Numbered from the stretch's first letter, positions 21,652-33,461 are shown. The stretch is 64,000 bases of DNA from Saccopteryx bilineata (GCF_036850765.1 NC_089490.1:132460522-132524521); one strand, 5' to 3'. Numbers and translations: made by a program. The notes: a model not told the origin generated them from the letters alone.

Positions 21652-22310
21652 ATAGTCAAAAAATTTTATGGAAATAATGGATCTTATGCTAGACTCTAAA
21701 GGATAGTAGAATATAGGTAGAAAAGCCTAAAGGCTTTCTCTTTATATGTAGAGAATTTGTAAAGATGGAGGTGGACATGGAAGGCATGCAGTACAATGGG
21801 GAGATCTTGAGGGGCAGGCGGAATATATAAACTGAAAAGAAAAGTAGAGCAAAGATGGTCAAATGAAAGGAGCCAGGAGAGGAGGCAGAGCCTGATTCTG
21901 TAGGAAAAGAGGACCCATTATTGGTCCTTACAGTTTTTACTTTATAGAAAGACCCCACTATGGAAAATGGGAACCCACAAACTCCAGTTCTCTGTGTGAT
22001 GGGCCTCTTCATCACTAAAAGACTTAGTGTCTATGTCAGTATAGTTCCAAAGCTGATGATTAAAGCACTGAAATACTTAGATTTCCTCTTTTCTTTAGTT
22101 TTCAGCCAGGGAAAAATCTAATTGTTACCAGTGCATTACCAGAGTACTTTAAAACAGAGGAATAATCCTCTTGGTTTCTGGCATGGAAGCGTGGGACCCA
22201 CATTCTTACATTGAATTATTGGACATAAAGGATATAAAAGATTAAGACCTTCAAATTGGTAAGATTAAGTAATGTCCACAGAGCTAAGTAATATTTTTAA
22301 TTATTCTTTT
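21652..22310. other. Unassigned sequence
   Basis: No recognised gene or repeat. The frame at 21689-22015 on the minus strand has hydrophobic stretches but no family features. Confidence 0.45.
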
Positions 22311-22730
22311 TTATTTGTAGAAGAAACATTTATTGAGAAAGATCATACTCTGGTTTATAAGACACGTATAAATAAATGGAAAAGGATTCAACAGTTACAA
22401 AACATTTCTTCTGACCACACTGGAATTAAATTAGAAATCTGTGAAAGATAGATATCTGGAAATTTCCAAATATTTGGAACTTAAATAACACACTTCTAAA
22501 CAATGTATGGGTTCAATAAATACAAAGGGGAAATTATAAAGTTTTTGGACTCTTTAAGGAAAATCAAAAAGTATGTGGAGCAGATAGACATAAAAAAGAC
22601 ATAAAAACAAAGGGCTTAAAAACTAAAGCTATTTTTTTTAAATCAATAGTTTCTCCACCTCAATGGTTTTTAAAAATAATTTTTAAAACACCAACAAACT
22701 ACCAAATTAACATACAGTTTAAAAGTAATG
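22311..22730 (+). repeat. Ancient L1 ORF2 fragment
   Basis: TTCTGACCACACTGGAATTAAATTAGAAA reads as the conserved SDH-type endonuclease block of an old L1, with decayed flanks. L1 copy B later inserted at its right side. Confidence 0.6.
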
Positions 22731-25296
22731 AGTGGAGAAGAAAGATGGTGATGGAGTAGGCAGACGTTCCAACTGCCACCTCCCAGAACCAAATTGGATT
22801 ACAACTTAATTTAAGAACAATCATCTTGAAAAACCAACTTTGGACTAAACTAAGAGGAGTCTATAGCCAAGGATCACCGAAGAAGCCACTCTGAGCTGGT
22901 AAGAAGGGCAGAGACACAGAGAGGGCTGCCTCGCTCCCAGGAGCGAGCAGCATATGAGGGTCCAGAAGGACTCTCACAGCTGAGTGGGTCACCCTGAGAG
23001 GTGTGGGTCCTCCACCCCAGGCCAGAGCCCCAGTCTAGAGCCCCAGAGCCTAGAAGAGGCGCTCAGACAACATTTACCTGTGAAAGAGCTGGGTTTCTGC
23101 CTGTGAGAATAAGACATAGGCTCTCAGATGCAGACTCTGTCTTAAAGGGCCCGTGCAGAAAACCTCATTCACAGTCACTTACCCGGGAATCTGGTGGGGG
23201 AGAGCTGAGAGGACTGGAGTTGTGGGAGGAGAGTGTAAAGTTGGAGGCCCAGGGAGAGACACTAGGGGATGGCTACCAGAACCCCGATGCTGAATCATTC
23301 TCCAGTACTGCAGTCGCCATCTTTCTTGGGTGGAACAATCTCCTCTGAGTGGCATCAGCCTGGGGAAAAGCAGCTGCTCCACCCTCAGGAGTCTCTCCTA
23401 CCCCAGACATGGCAATGGGTCGTTCTGAGAGGCCAGGAAGCAGGAAGCACATCAGTGACTCAGTTTTCTGGTGTTGAGACAGGAGCTCCCCCACACACAC
23501 ACTCTCCTGAGTCTATGACTGGTGTTTCCACCTCACAAGAGAATCATTTGAAACTCTGGGTGGACAGACCACACCTCTGGGTCCCAGAGGCCACACCTCC
23601 TAGACTCCTGGAGCCTCACCCTACTGAGGTCTATGAAAAATGTCTGGACAGACTGACACTTGGGGCCAAGGGGCGGAAACACACCCACCACCCTTCCTAA
23701 TCGCCGCAGGCTCTAGACTTCAGCAGAGGCCTTTACAGCAGCTGAGCCCAACAACCAGCCAGCAGACAGAGGCTGAAGGAGGCGGGACTCGGGGAAACTT
23801 GGCCATTTGAGCAGACTTTCCCCCAGTACCAGAGTGACTAAAACCAGCCTAGGAGTGCAGCTTGGTATTTCCATGTACACTTGGGACCAGTAGAGGCCAC
23901 AAACTCTGGATTGCTTGTAGCTCAAAGAAGGTTGCTGAGGGCCAGTCATGAGCAGTGTCTCTCACTGGTCTGTGCTGGGTTCCTTCTTGGGAGGCTCAGG
24001 GCTGGCATACCTAGGGCTGCACATCCAGGATCCAGCTGCAGAAAACATGGGTTCAGGACCTAACAGTCCTTGCTAGAGTGGTATCTTAAGGAAGGGCTCC
24101 TCACACCAGACCCAGCTGAGCCGAGTTCCACTCTCTGTGATCAGCACTGGCACAGTGGCTCATGTGCATTAGATAGGGGACAGCTTTGCAGTCAGCCGGC
24201 CAAGGCACTGGATATTCTGTCCTGCTAGGCTTGATTCTACAGGGGGAAGGGAGAGAGGCTTGCAGCATGGATATTTAATGTGTGGGTCCCTGTGAGTCTA
24301 TTGTTGGATCTGGTCCAACAATAAGAAAAACAGCAAAAAGAAAAGAGGCTCAAAAAGTCTGAGGAAACTAAGAAAGTTCTGTGACAACATGAAGAGAAAC
24401 AACATCCACATCATAGGGGTTCCTGAAGGAAAAGAGAACGAACAAGGAATAGAGAACTTGTTTGAAGAAATCTTAGCTGAAAATCTCCCTAAATTGATGA
24501 AGAAAGTCACACAAGTTCAAGAAGCACAGATAGTTCCATTAAAGAGGAACCCAAGGAGGCCTACAATAAGACACATCATAATTAAAGTGTGAAAGTTAAG
24601 AGGCAAAAAAAGAATACTAAAAGCTGCAAGAGAAAAGCAGTTAATTATCTACAGAGGAGCCCCCATAAGGATGACATCCAACTTCTCAACAGAAACACTT
24701 GAGGCCAGAAAGGATTGACAAGAAATATTCAAAGTGATGCAAAGCAAGAACTTACAACCAAGACTTCTTTATCCAGCAAGGCTATCATTTAAAATTGAAG
24801 AAGAAATAGAAAGCTTCTCAGACAAAAAAAAAAAAAAAATTCATTACAACCAAACCAGTACTGCAAGAAATATTAAGGGGCCAGCTGTAAAAAGCATGGA
24901 TGGACCTGGAGACTATTGTGCTAAGTGAAATAAGCCAGGCAGAGAAAGAAAAATATCATATGACCTCACATATATGTGGAATCTAATGAACAAAGTGAAC
25001 TGAGGAACGGAATAGAGGCAGAGGTAGGATCACAGGGAGCAAAGGAACAGCAGTCATAGAGAAAGGGGAGGAGGGATGGGATCAGAGAAGGTAAAGGGAT
25101 TAGTGAAATTATATATACATAACACAGAGATATAGATAGCAGGACAGCAAATCCTAGAGGGAAGAGGGGAGGGAAGTAGGGGGAGGGGAACAAAGAGGGT
25201 ATAAAAAGGGACATGGAGGTGGGGGTGAGGGTGTTATATTGAGTGAGACACTTGAATCCATGTAAATACAATAAATTAAAAAGTAATAAAAAAATT
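22731..25296 (+). mobile_element. LINE-1 copy B, lacking ORF2
   Basis: It has an L1 5' end (GATGGTGATGGAGTAGGC, near 22744), matching the start of copy C at 52123, about 1.6 kb of 5'UTR, part of ORF1, then the L1 3' end and tail. The flanks AAAGTAATG at 22722-22730 and near 25300 form a target duplication. The whole ORF2 of about 3.8 kb is missing: ORF1-proximal sequence ends near 24893 and ORF2 3'-terminal sequence starts at CATGGATGGACC. The N-terminal coiled coil of ORF1 also seems deleted near 24320. Because 5' end, 3' end and target duplication are all present, the short form may have inserted as such. Confidence 0.85.
24389..24893 (+). pseudogene. L1 ORF1 remnant in copy B
   Basis: The pieces 24389-24592 (NNIHIIGVPEGKENE, TIRHIIIKV) and 24734-24893 (LQPRLLYPARLSFKIEEEI) are the RRM and C-terminal domains of ORF1p. 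The coiled coil is absent. A TGA near 24591 and an A run near 24825 break the frame. Confidence 0.85.
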
Positions 25297-25307
25297 TTAA
25301 AGTAATG

Positions 25308-25440
25308 GGCCAAATATTTAGTTAAGAGAATGAATTTGCCTCTAAAAAGGTTAACATCCTAAAATTGATGAGATGGGGTTTTGTCACAGAGCTGAGTAAT
25401 ATTTTTTAATTACTTAAATGGTTATTTTGAAATAAAGTAG
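25308..25440 (+). repeat. Decayed AT-rich flank, possibly ancient L1
   Basis: It may continue the old L1 fragment interrupted by copy B, but the similarity is weak. Confidence 0.3.
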
Positions 25441-26365
25441 ACTTACTTGGTAACAAATTTAACTTTCATTCTTTGTGCTCTGAGTGCCCACATTCAGTGT
25501 CTAGAAAAAGTTAACCTTTATGGTGATGCCAGTAACACCGTAGAGCGAGCACCCGCGTTGGGGAATTGGTTGGTCCACAATTTCAGTCCTCTCTGTGCCC
25601 TGTCCTCAGAGAAAACTCCTCACTGCTTTTCTTTTTTTCTTTAGATATACATGGGCTCCTGGTGCAGCTTTCTTCACTCTACAACTTTTTTCTTTTAGTG
25701 TATTACATTTAAGCACCCCTCCATAATTGAATCCTATATTGGCAACAAAAATGGAATTAAGAAAAAGCAGAGAAAATGGGAGATGGGAAAGTGTCTCAAC
25801 AAAAAGTTGAAATTGTGGGCAGTTTTCCATCTTGGTTCATCCTGCTCTTAATTGCCAATTCCAAGGAGCCCCTTCTTCTTGTTCTTTAATAAGAGAGGGG
25901 ATGACCTATGCTTCACCCGGAGTGTAGCTGTAGTGATGGATGGCCTGGGCATTCAACAGTTAGTCTTTGCTAGTGGAAAGACACTTCCCCTGCCTGGGTT
26001 GAATACAGCTCAGTTGGTTTGCAATTTTCATAAAGGCCAGAGCCCACACTCCATAGACATTGGAATACTATGGTACCACTTTATCTAGACTGAAGGATAA
26101 TGTGTGTTGTAAATTCTTTGTCCCAGAATTCATAAAGAACATTTTATACTTCCATGCAAAACTGGGGGAGAAACACATTTGGAGGTCCATATTCAACTGG
26201 AAGATGTTTTAATAGCATGTGTTTCCTTATATAAAAATAAAATTTCTTTTGAAAACAAAATTATAGATATGCAAAAATACATCACCTCTCATTCTACTAA
26301 ACAGAAATAACCACTGTTAATTTGTTCATGTGTATTCTTCCAACACATTACAGGTGAATATGTTG
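25441..26365. other. Unassigned sequence
   Basis: No gene or repeat recognised. Short frames (25852-26088) have no conserved features that I can see. Confidence 0.45.
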
Positions 26366-26866
26366 TTACAGACTGAATGCTTATGTCTCCCCTACCCTCA
26401 AATTCATACATGAAAGCCTTATTCCTAATGTGATGGTATTAGGACAGAGATCGGGAACCTTTTTGGCTGAGAGAGCCATGAATGCCACATATTTTAAAAT
26501 GTAATTCTGTGAGAGCCATACAATGACCCTTGTACGTTATACATTATCCAATAAAAATTTGGTGTTGTCCCGGAGGACAGCTGTGATTGGCTCCAGCCAC
26601 CCGCAACCATAAACATGAGCGGTAGGAAATGAATGGATTGTAATACATGAGAATGTTTTATATTTTTAGCATTATTTTTTTTATTAAAGATTTGTCTGCG
26701 AGTCAGATGCAGCCATCAAAAGAGCCACATCTGGCTCGCGAGCCATAGGTTCCCGACCCTTGTATTAGGAGGTGGGACCTTTGGGAGGTAATTAAAGTTA
26801 GATGAGGTCATGAGGACGGGTCCCCCATCATGGGATTAGTATCATCATCATCAGAAGAGGAGGCCC
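26366..26866 (+). repeat. MLT1/MST-like LTR, split by hAT-A
   Basis: The left part has TGTTACAGACTGAATGCTTATG and CCTAATGTGATGGTATTAGGA. The right part has GGAGGTGGGACCTTTGGGAGG and CATGAGGACGGGTCC. Together they follow the order of MaLR LTRs. The hAT element at 26445-26762 interrupts it exactly at TATTAGGA. Confidence 0.8.
26445..26762 (+). mobile_element. hAT-A non-autonomous element, copy 1
   Basis: The element is 318 bp with ends CAGAGATCGGGAACCT and AGGTTCCCGACCCTTG, which are near-perfect inverted repeats. The 8-bp target duplication TATTAGGA (26437-26444 and 26763-26770) is perfect and re-forms the MaLR sequence when the element is removed. There is no transposase. Similar elements are known from bats. 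Confidence 0.93.
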
Positions 26867-26867
26867 T

Positions 26868-26932
26868 GCCCAGTTAGCTCAGTTGGTTAAGAGCATCATG
26901 CCTCAACTAAAATAGGGTGTGTACACAGCACA
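26868..26932 (+). repeat. tRNA-like SINE head fragment
   Basis: GGCCCTGCCCAGTTAGCTCAG and TTGGTTAAGAGCATC resemble a bat VES-type SINE head or a tRNA. The rest is missing. Confidence 0.5.
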
Positions 26933-27724
26933 CGTCAAAGGGCTCTTGTACAGATTATATTAGTACCTGTAAATATATGTACAGTACTTAGAACAACATC
27001 TTTGTATGGTAATCCCAGTGTAAGATATGACTGCCGTTATTATTTCTAACTTAAGTTGTAAAGAATCTGTTCCAGGGACCCCATGTGAATCACTGTGTAT
27101 GAACAAGGCAAAGTCTCAGAGCTGATGGAGAGGAGTTTGTTCTCATATTCTAACTTGCACTAGCCCCTGACTTGTGTAAGTACTCACAGAAGTCTCTAGC
27201 ATTTATGAATTTCTAGAACTGAAACTTAAGTTCTGTTTGTAAGCTCTAAGAGATCTATATGAGTAAACAAACCGATATTATTTGTTTGACCTTTTTAACA
27301 CTAAAATAATAGTAGTGAGCAAACTAATTCATTGTATTTAAAAGCTGGCTGTGGTGAGTATTCAGAGAAGCTTCTAGGTAATTTTGCATTTATCACAGAC
27401 TAAAATCAAAGCTCGAAGTCTTCTGCAATCCTTCCTAAAATGTCAAAGAATCTACACCAACAATTCCTTGTCTTTTTATATCCTGCCATGAAATAAGTCA
27501 CAAGACTAAACAGTCTAACAGGGAAAACAAAAATTAAGCCTACCGCAATTTTGGAAATGTCTTCTTGAGACTGCATTCAATCCAGCCCGACATTCTCTGC
27601 GTTTCCTGTAGACACACCTGGACTAATGATGACTTGCTGGGAGACCTGGAGTTAGCTTCCTGTGTAAGGGCATTTTCTTAACTGTCCCACTTTCTGACAT
27701 ATGCTCAGAAACTTCACTTTAATC
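26933..27724. other. Unassigned sequence
   Basis: No gene or named repeat is recognised. Confidence 0.45.
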
Positions 27725-27732
27725 ATCTAGGA

Positions 27733-28469
27733 CAGGAGTTGGGAACCTATGGCTCGCGAGCCAGATGTGGCTCTTTTGATGGCTGCATCTGGCTCGCAGA
27801 CAAATCTTTAATAAAAATAATAATAACAGCTCTGGCCGGTTGGCTCAGCGGTAGAGTGTTGGCCTGGCGTGCGGGGGACCCAGGTTCCATTCCCGGCCAG
27901 GGCACACAGGAGAAGCGCCCATTTGCTTCTCCACCCTCCCCCTCCTTCCTCTCTGTCTCTCTCTTCCCCTCCCGCAGCCAAGGCTCCATTGGAGCAAAGA
28001 TGGCCCAGGCGCTGGGGATGGCTCCTTGGCCTCTGCCCCAGGCGCTAGAGTGGCTCTGGTCGCCACAGAGCGACGCCCCAGAGGGGCAGAGCATCGCCCC
28101 CTGGTGGGCAAAGCGTCGCCCCTGGTGGGCGTGCCGGGTGGATCCTGGTCAGGCGCATGCGGGAGTCTGTCTGACTGTCTCTCCCCGTTTCCAGCTTCAG
28201 GGAAAAAAAAAAAAAAGTCATTAAAAAAAATAATAATAATAACATTATAAATATAAAACATTCTCATGTATTACAACCCATTCATGTCCTACCACTCATG
28301 TTCATGGTTGCGGGGGGCTGGAGCTAATCACAGCTGTCCTCCGGGACAACACCAAATTTTTATTGGATAATGTATAACGCACAAGGGTCATTGTATGGCT
28401 CTCACAGAATTACATTTTAAAATATGTGGCGTTCATGGCTCTCTTAGCCAAAAAGTTTCCCAACCCCTG
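27733..28469 (-). mobile_element. hAT-A non-autonomous element, copy 2, split by SINE A
   Basis: It starts CAGGAGTTGGGAACCTATGG and ends CCCAACCCCTG, in the opposite orientation to the 26445 copy. The flanks ATCTAGGA and GTCTAGGG share 6 of 8 bases. Without the nested SINE it is close to the 318-bp length of copy 1. Confidence 0.88.
27830..28222 (+). mobile_element. SINE A, copy 3, nested in hAT-A
   Basis: A well-preserved plus-strand SINE with head, two core units and an A tail. The AT-rich target sequence AATAATAATAAC is repeated on both sides, near 27816-27827 and 28230-28243. Confidence 0.92.
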
Positions 28470-28477
28470 GTCTAGGG

Positions 28478-28754
28478 TGTGAATCAAGTACTTGAGCTTA
28501 TGTCACTTGGTTTTCCTTGAATCTCCAAGAAATTGAGATCAGGTACTCGCTGAAGTTCTTAATCTTACAAACAAACTGAGTTCTGTGACAGGAGTCCAAG
28601 GTTTCCAAACTAAGAGCCTCAATGCAACAGTGCAGCGCCCCCGCTCTCCTCGGCTGCAGAGACCTCTTCCCTCTGCCCACAGCGAGTTCATCCCCTACCA
28701 ATACACTGGTAGCAATGCTCTGAGCTCTGAGCTGCTAGCAGGAAAAAAGTGGAC
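28478..28754. other. Unassigned sequence
   Basis: Nothing recognised. Confidence 0.4.
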
Positions 28755-28768
28755 TACATTAGAGCTTT

Positions 28769-29170
28769 TTTTCTTTTTTTTTTTTTGGTATTTTTCTGAA
28801 GCTGGAAACGGGGAGAGACAGTCAGACAGACTCCCACATGCGCCCAACGGGGATCCACCCGGCACGCCCACCAGGGGGCAATGCTCTGCCCACTAGGGGG
28901 CGATGCTCTGCCCCTCTGGGACGTCGCTCTGTCGCGACCAGAGCTACTCTAGCGCCGGGGCAGAGGCCAAGGAGCCATCCCCAGTGCCCGGGCCATTTTT
29001 GCTCCAATGGAGCCTCGCTGTGGGAGGGGAAGAGAGAGACAGAGAGAAAGGAGAGGGGGAGGGGTAGAGAAGCAGATGGGCGCTTCTCCTGTGTGCCCTG
29101 GCCGGGAATCAAACCCAGGACTCCTGCATGCCAGGCCGATGCTCTACCACTGAGCCACCAGGCCAGGGCC
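28769..29170 (-). mobile_element. SINE A, copy 4
   Basis: Minus-strand copy with two core units. The perfect target duplication TACATTAGAGCTTT is at 28755-28768 and 29171-29184. Confidence 0.94.
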
Positions 29171-29184
29171 TACATTAGAGCTTT

Positions 29185-29496
29185 AACAAGCGCAGGCAGA
29201 AATATGCAAACTCTACTGTCATTGTCTAAGGGCAAGAAGTTTTGACACTGCGGTCTCTATTTCCCCTTGACCTTCAAAGGATCTGCTCCACTTGATTCCT
29301 GTCATTTTGCATTCCATGAGCAAAAGGGTAATTTTTGCTTTCATTTTTAGTCCCATAGCAGGAAGACACTAACAGCCTTGGGTCACCAGCATTCAAAGAA
29401 TTGTCCCCATGCTGGCCTGGTTGTTTGGAGCCAGCTTCAAAGCTCTATAGCACCTTCCAAGTTTTGAAAAGCATACCAAGTTGCTCTAAGTCTTTA
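29185..29496. other. Unassigned sequence
   Basis: Nothing recognised. Confidence 0.4.
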
Positions 29497-29511
29497 AAAA
29501 AATTGTTTTCA

Positions 29512-29701
29512 GGCCTGACCTGTGGTGGCACAGTGGGATAAAGCGTCAACCTGTAACACTGAGGTTGCCGGTTTGAAACCTTGGGCTTGCCTGGTCAAGG
29601 CGCATATGGGAGTTGATGCTTCCTGCTCCTCCCCCTTCTCTCTCTCTCTGTCTCTCTCTCTCACTCCTCTCTCTCTAAAAAAATCAATAAATAAAATATT
29701 A
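29512..29701 (+). mobile_element. SINE C (short tRNA-headed family), copy 1
   Basis: The head GGCCTGACCTGTGGTGGC is followed directly by CTTGCCTGGTCAAGGC, a CT-rich stretch and an A-rich tail, about 190 bp in all. The perfect target duplication AAAAAATTGTTTTCA is at 29497-29511 and 29702-29716. It shares its head with SINE B but lacks the long CTTGAG repeat block. Confidence 0.9.
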
Positions 29702-29716
29702 AAAAAATTGTTTTCA

Positions 29717-30110
29717 AAGTTTTATGACTTCTCAAAAGAAGACATTGGCATATTTCTTTGCCTAACGGTCCTGACTATGGTGACCCTTCAAAGAAGCCTC
29801 GGGACATTGCTGCCCCTGTCCAGGTGGAAGGCACAGGTGGAAGGGGTTGCTCACTCCATTCTCAGAAAACACCAAGGAATTGACTCTAGCGGCTTCTTGG
29901 AAGGCTACTTCCCTGGAAATTGAATAAGCAAAGGCAAATGTGTTTGGGACCGCACAATGAAAGAACTGACATGCTTCCTGATTAGTCGTCAGCTTAACAG
30001 ACATCGACAGAGACTACAGTATTGTTATGCCAGCCAAGGGGTAGACTTTAAACTCAGTTATTTTTCTCTCGTCCCAGCAGCCTCAAAGTTTCTATGAATC
30101 TCTACTAGTT
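29717..30110. other. Unassigned sequence
   Basis: Frame shadows only; no repeat recognised. Confidence 0.4.
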
Positions 30111-30114
30111 CCCA

Positions 30115-30665
30115 CTATGGACAAACAGACTTACTCATATCCATAAAAAAATATATTACTATAAATTGTGATACATTCCATAAAGTGACTGAGCAAGGTA
30201 GTATGAGAAAGAAACATTTTAGAGAATGGTTAGGGGTCAGGGAGGAAACTATTGAGGAAAGAAAAACTAGAATGGCATGATATGATCCCATCTTGTATGT
30301 GGAATTTAATGAACAAAATAAACTGATGAACAAAATAGAAAGAGGCATGGACCCACGGAGCAGACTGACAGTTGTCAGAGGGAAAAAGAGGTTGGGGAGC
30401 TGGATGAAAGAAGGTGAAGGGATTAACTGGAAACATATACTCATAACACACAGACAGCAGTGTGGTGATGGCCAAAGGGAAACGGGGGTGGGGGCGAGAT
30501 GGAGGAGAGCAAAGAGAGGGGAGAATGAGGGCAGGAAGAGACTTTGCTTGGGGCCAAGGGCCCATGATTTAGTATGCAGATAGTGTTTTACTGAGTTTTA
30601 CACTTGAAACTTGTATGGTTTTGTGAATCAATGTCATCCTTAATATATTCAATTAATTAAAAAAA
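30115..30665 (+). repeat. L1 3' end, 5' truncated
   Basis: ATGTGGAATTTAATGAACAAAAT, a purine-rich 3'UTR and TTACACTTGAAACTTGTATGG match the general build of L1 3' ends such as that at 14340. It ends in an A-rich stretch near 30665. The 5' edge is uncertain. Confidence 0.7.
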
Positions 30666-31140
30666 CATATTGATTATCATAACCTTAAACAGGTGCTGGC
30701 TTCTATCTCAGCTGCCACTGCAGATGTGAGAACTACCCTGGAGCACACTGGAACAAGTCGCCATGCTCGTGTGCAGTACTGGACATGGCAGAGGGTTTTT
30801 TTTCTCTATCATGGGCTCTGAGGACCACTGGAGGCATCAGCTTTAATGGGTGGGGCCAACGGTAGGTCTTTGAATTTTGCCAGAGGTTAGAAATATTAAT
30901 GGTGTTGGCATCCCAGAAAAGACATACTAGTCTACTATATTGATGAGATTATGCAGAGTGGACCTGATGCCCAAGAAATAGCAAGTTCTTCAGCTGCCTT
31001 AGTAAAAGACAAATGCTAGTCAGAAGGGGAAGAATGAGTCCTGTGATCTAAACTGAACGAGCCGGGCCTTGTTCCCACCACCTGGCTGTTTCTCTATTAG
31101 TGTGTGTACAAGTAGCTCTGGGGTTAGGGATGAGGGCTGT
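30666..31140. other. Unassigned sequence
   Basis: No gene or named repeat is recognised. Confidence 0.4.
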
Positions 31141-31809
31141 CTTAGTCAGTCCAAGCTGGTATGACAGAATACCATAGACTAGGGCAGTGGTCCCCAACCC
31201 CTGGGCCACGGACCGGTAGCAGTCCGTGGGCCATTTTGTTACCGGTCTACAGAGAAAGAATAAATAACTTACATTATTTCCGTTTTATTTATATTAATAT
31301 TTAAGTCTGAACGATGTTTTATTTTTAAAAAATGACCAGATTCCCTCTGTTACATCCATCTAAGACTCACTCTTGCCACTTGTCTCGGTCACGTGATATA
31401 TTTATTCGTCCCACCCTAAAGGCTGCTCCGTGAAAATATTTTCTGACATTAAACCGGTCCGTGGCCCAAAAAAGGTTGGGGACCACTGGACTAAGGGGGC
31501 TTAAACAACAGACACTTACTTCTCACAAAGGCTGGAAGTCCAAGATCAAAGCACCAGCACATTCAATGTCTGGTAAGGACCTGCTTTAAAGTTGCAGGTG
31601 GCCACCTTCTTGCATATTCTCATATGGCAGACTTACAGCAAGAGAGCTCTCTGGCCTCTTTTTCTAAGGGCCCTAATCCCATTCATGAGGGCTCCACCCT
31701 CAGGACCTAATTACTTCTGAAAGGACTTACCTCCAAACACCATCACACTGTGGGTTAGATTTCAACATATGAATTGCAGCGAGGGGACACAAACACTCAG
31801 TGTGTAACA
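31141..31809 (+). repeat. Ancient interspersed repeat split by hAT-B
   Basis: The left part has CTTAGTCAGTCCAAGCTGGTA and ACCATAGACTAGG. The right part has GGCTTAAACAACAGACACTTA, ATTCATGAGGGCTCCACCCTC and CAACATATGAATTGCAGCG. I know this order from a common mammalian repeat but will not name it. The hAT element sits inside it. Confidence 0.65.
31185..31488 (+). mobile_element. hAT-B non-autonomous element
   Basis: 304 bp with ends CAGTGGTCCCCAACCCCTGG and GGTTGGGGACCACTG. The flanks GACTAGGG (31177-31184) and GACTAAGG (31489-31496) agree at 7 of 8 bases. Internal GGACCGGTAGCAGTCCGTGG can form a hairpin. No transposase. Confidence 0.9.
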
Positions 31810-33127
31810 GAGACCACACATGAACCCAAAAATGTGGGCTTCTCTCCAGCATGGCTAATCTAGCTACTGCCACTACCTAGCCTGTCAACTACAGAGACCA
31901 ATTCTGGTCCTGTAGTATGGCACCTTTCCCTGGAAAGGCCAACCAGCTGCCTGGTAGTGCTTTATTATGTTATCAATTTATTATTTAGGTTAATATTCCA
32001 GGGGTACTCTAGCTAAATTTAGAGAATAATAAACATCACGCAGAGCTAGATGCCATGATTTAACTTCCAGGGGGGACTATTCTCAAGGCTTTCTGTTTCC
32101 CTTAATGGAGCAAAGAGTCGTAGCAACATCATTTGCATGAAGGATAATCACATCTGACTAGACAAGAGCCTTATGTTGTTATTGTGTCCATTCAGAAGTT
32201 CAAATGTGTGACAAAACTGTGCATATGGGTACTGACTACCCGAGAGGTGAACCATAACATTATGTTTTTTATCTTCCCAGTGCCACGCTTCTGGATTCTG
32301 CTTTGGGAGGTTGAGACTGGAGTTCTGTGAACTCAGTTTCACCGGGCTTCCTGCTAGGTTCCGCTGCACAGAGGCAACAGAAGGAGACGAGGAGGGAGGA
32401 GGAGGGAAGGGCCCGGCTTCGCGTCCAGCTTCTTCCCAGACTTCCAGAACCAGCACGTGGTGCCCTTTCTGATGCTTGATGACAGGGCCCGCTCCTCAGA
32501 GACCTGAGTCTCAGCTCCACAGAGACCCCCTCCAAACTCCTGTTTTCTGATCATCTCACCCCTTCCCGCCTTTGCCCAGCAGGTGTGGTAGCTGCTCCCT
32601 GTAATTACCTGAGCTCCTCACTTTTGTATTGTCAGTTCTCCAACTCCTGTTTTGCCAATTCTCTATATTAATTTTTTTTCTGTTATAAAACAACTAATGT
32701 AGTTTCTGCTCTCCCACCTGGATTCTCATAGATACTGAACAAAATATCTAAGCGTGCAGCTAATGAACCACAAGGAGTGCGTGAGATGAAATGGTTGTTT
32801 CGGGGCAGCCAGCTCGTGGGTGCTTCTGTAGCCTTCTCCGAATATTTGTAAAGTCCTGGTATGCTTTGGTTTCATAACTCCAAGCCCTTTCCAGAGGACG
32901 TACCAGAGCAAGCTACTCTATGTGCAATTACAGGTAAGGAGATTGATTTATCTAACTCACGGGTAATTGCCGGGTGGGAGGGGGCAGAGGCGAGTGCTAG
33001 AAGAAAAGCAAACAGAATGCTGAGAGAGATGCTATCAAATGGAGGAAAGATGTCTTCTGGTAACAGAAAAACTATCCCAGAGTTCAAAAGAGTACAGCAT
33101 TTTATTACATTAAAAGTTTTATTTCTT
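31810..33127. other. Unassigned sequence
   Basis: The largest stretch in this part without a recognised repeat. Overlapping minus-strand frames at 32148-32554 are G/A-rich shadows without family features. It could hold conserved noncoding DNA; I cannot test that. Confidence 0.45.
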
Positions 33128-33461
33128 GCCTGACCAGGCAGTGGCACAGTGGATAGGGCGTCGGCCTGGGATGCCAAGGACCCAGGTTCAAGACCCCGAG
33201 GTCGTCAGCTTGAGCGTGGTATCATCTGGTTTGAGCAAAAGTTCACCAGCTTGGACCCAAGGTCGCTGGCTTTAGCAAGGGGTTACTCAGTCTGCTGAAG
33301 GCCCGTGGTCAAGGCACATGAGAAAGCAATCAATGAACAACTAAGGTGTCACAACGCGCAACAAAAAACTAATGATTGATGCTTCTCATCTCTCTGTTCC
33401 TATCTGTCTATTCTTCTTTCTGACTCTCTCTCTGTCTCTGTAAAAAAAAAAAAAAAAAAAA
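33128..33461 (+). mobile_element. SINE B, copy 2
   Basis: Head GCCTGACCAGGCAGTGGC, CTTGAG block, and a CT-rich part followed by a long A tail at 33442-33463. The flanks AAAGTTTTATTTC and AAAGTTTTGTTTC are the target duplication. Confidence 0.92.

Noticed and set aside
23001..23949. Several overlapping frames of 70-143 codons
   Set aside because: They lie in the GC-rich 5'UTR of L1 copy B and overlap on both strands, as expected for chance frames.
27830..27905. tRNA gene
   Set aside because: It has tRNA-like boxes but is the head of a SINE with core, A tail and target duplication.
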